Of a stretch of 14,204 nt of DNA, positions 14,136 to 14,204 are shown one piece after another. The DNA lies in NCBI GenBank assembly GCA_947367285.1, contig CANBDB010000025.1:1-14204 (forward strand), read 5' to 3'. The stretch's first letter is position 1. Each line of letters begins with the position of its first letter. The stretch is from an uncultured Clostridia bacterium. GTDB lineage: Bacteria; Bacillota; Clostridia; Oscillospirales; CAG-272. The translations under genes and the position numbers were made by a program. The notes under the pieces were generated by a model. The model ran no database searches and had not been told where the DNA came from. It saw nothing but the letters and a program-made list of their open reading frames with translations.

Positions 14136-14204
14136 CCTTGTTTCAAACAATTTATAGTTTTACCTCGATTTTACATCAGTTTGATTACGGATTTTACTCC
14201 TGGG

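Overview
The window looks like a chromosomal segment of an anaerobic, moderately low-GC Firmicute, most likely of class Clostridia. The reasons are the AAGGAGG-type ribosome binding sites, a monomeric [FeFe] hydrogenase, a perfect HrcA/CIRCE element, a MetH split from its reactivation domain, and an Rrf2 regulator sitting with the genes it probably controls. All genes are on the + strand. I saw no mobile element, CRISPR array, tRNA or rRNA.

Layout. (1) 1-1499: the tail of an unidentified gene, then a ferredoxin-domain [FeFe] hydrogenase with a non-canonical H-cluster motif set. (2) 1500-2302: a perfect CIRCE operator, a roughly 200-nt leader, an Hsp20 small heat-shock protein and its terminator. 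(3) 2327-3654: a cation:proton antiporter and its terminator. (4) 3655-4152: a regulatory region with a strong sigma-A promoter flanked by two 25-bp palindromes. It continues with a 44-codon ORF packed with Met and Cys codons, a strong intrinsic terminator with a competing antiterminator pairing, and a second tiny ORF ending in Cys codons. (5) 4159-9680: a sulfur operon of metY (O-acetylhomoserine sulfhydrylase), cysK, an internal terminator-like hairpin, an ECF transporter S component, a NifS/IscS cysteine desulfurase, an IscU scaffold and mnmA. (6) 9691-14094: a second promoter with the same 25-bp palindrome, then metF, a stand-alone MetH reactivation-domain protein, metH and an Rrf2 regulator, all overlapping by 1 or 4 nt, closed by a terminator.

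How it works together. MetY and CysK make homocysteine and cysteine. The desulfurase draws sulfur from cysteine and passes it to IscU (Fe-S clusters) and MnmA (2-thiouridine in tRNA). MetF and MetH, with the separate reactivation protein, turn homocysteine into methionine. The Rrf2 protein at the end is the natural candidate to bind the three shared palindromes, so both operons would form one regulon.

The most notable feature is the apparent two-layer control of the metY-cysK-isc operon: an Rrf2-type operator at the promoter, then ribosome-mediated attenuation through a Met/Cys-rich leader peptide. I see neither a SAM riboswitch nor a T-box, which are the usual Firmicute solutions for these genes.
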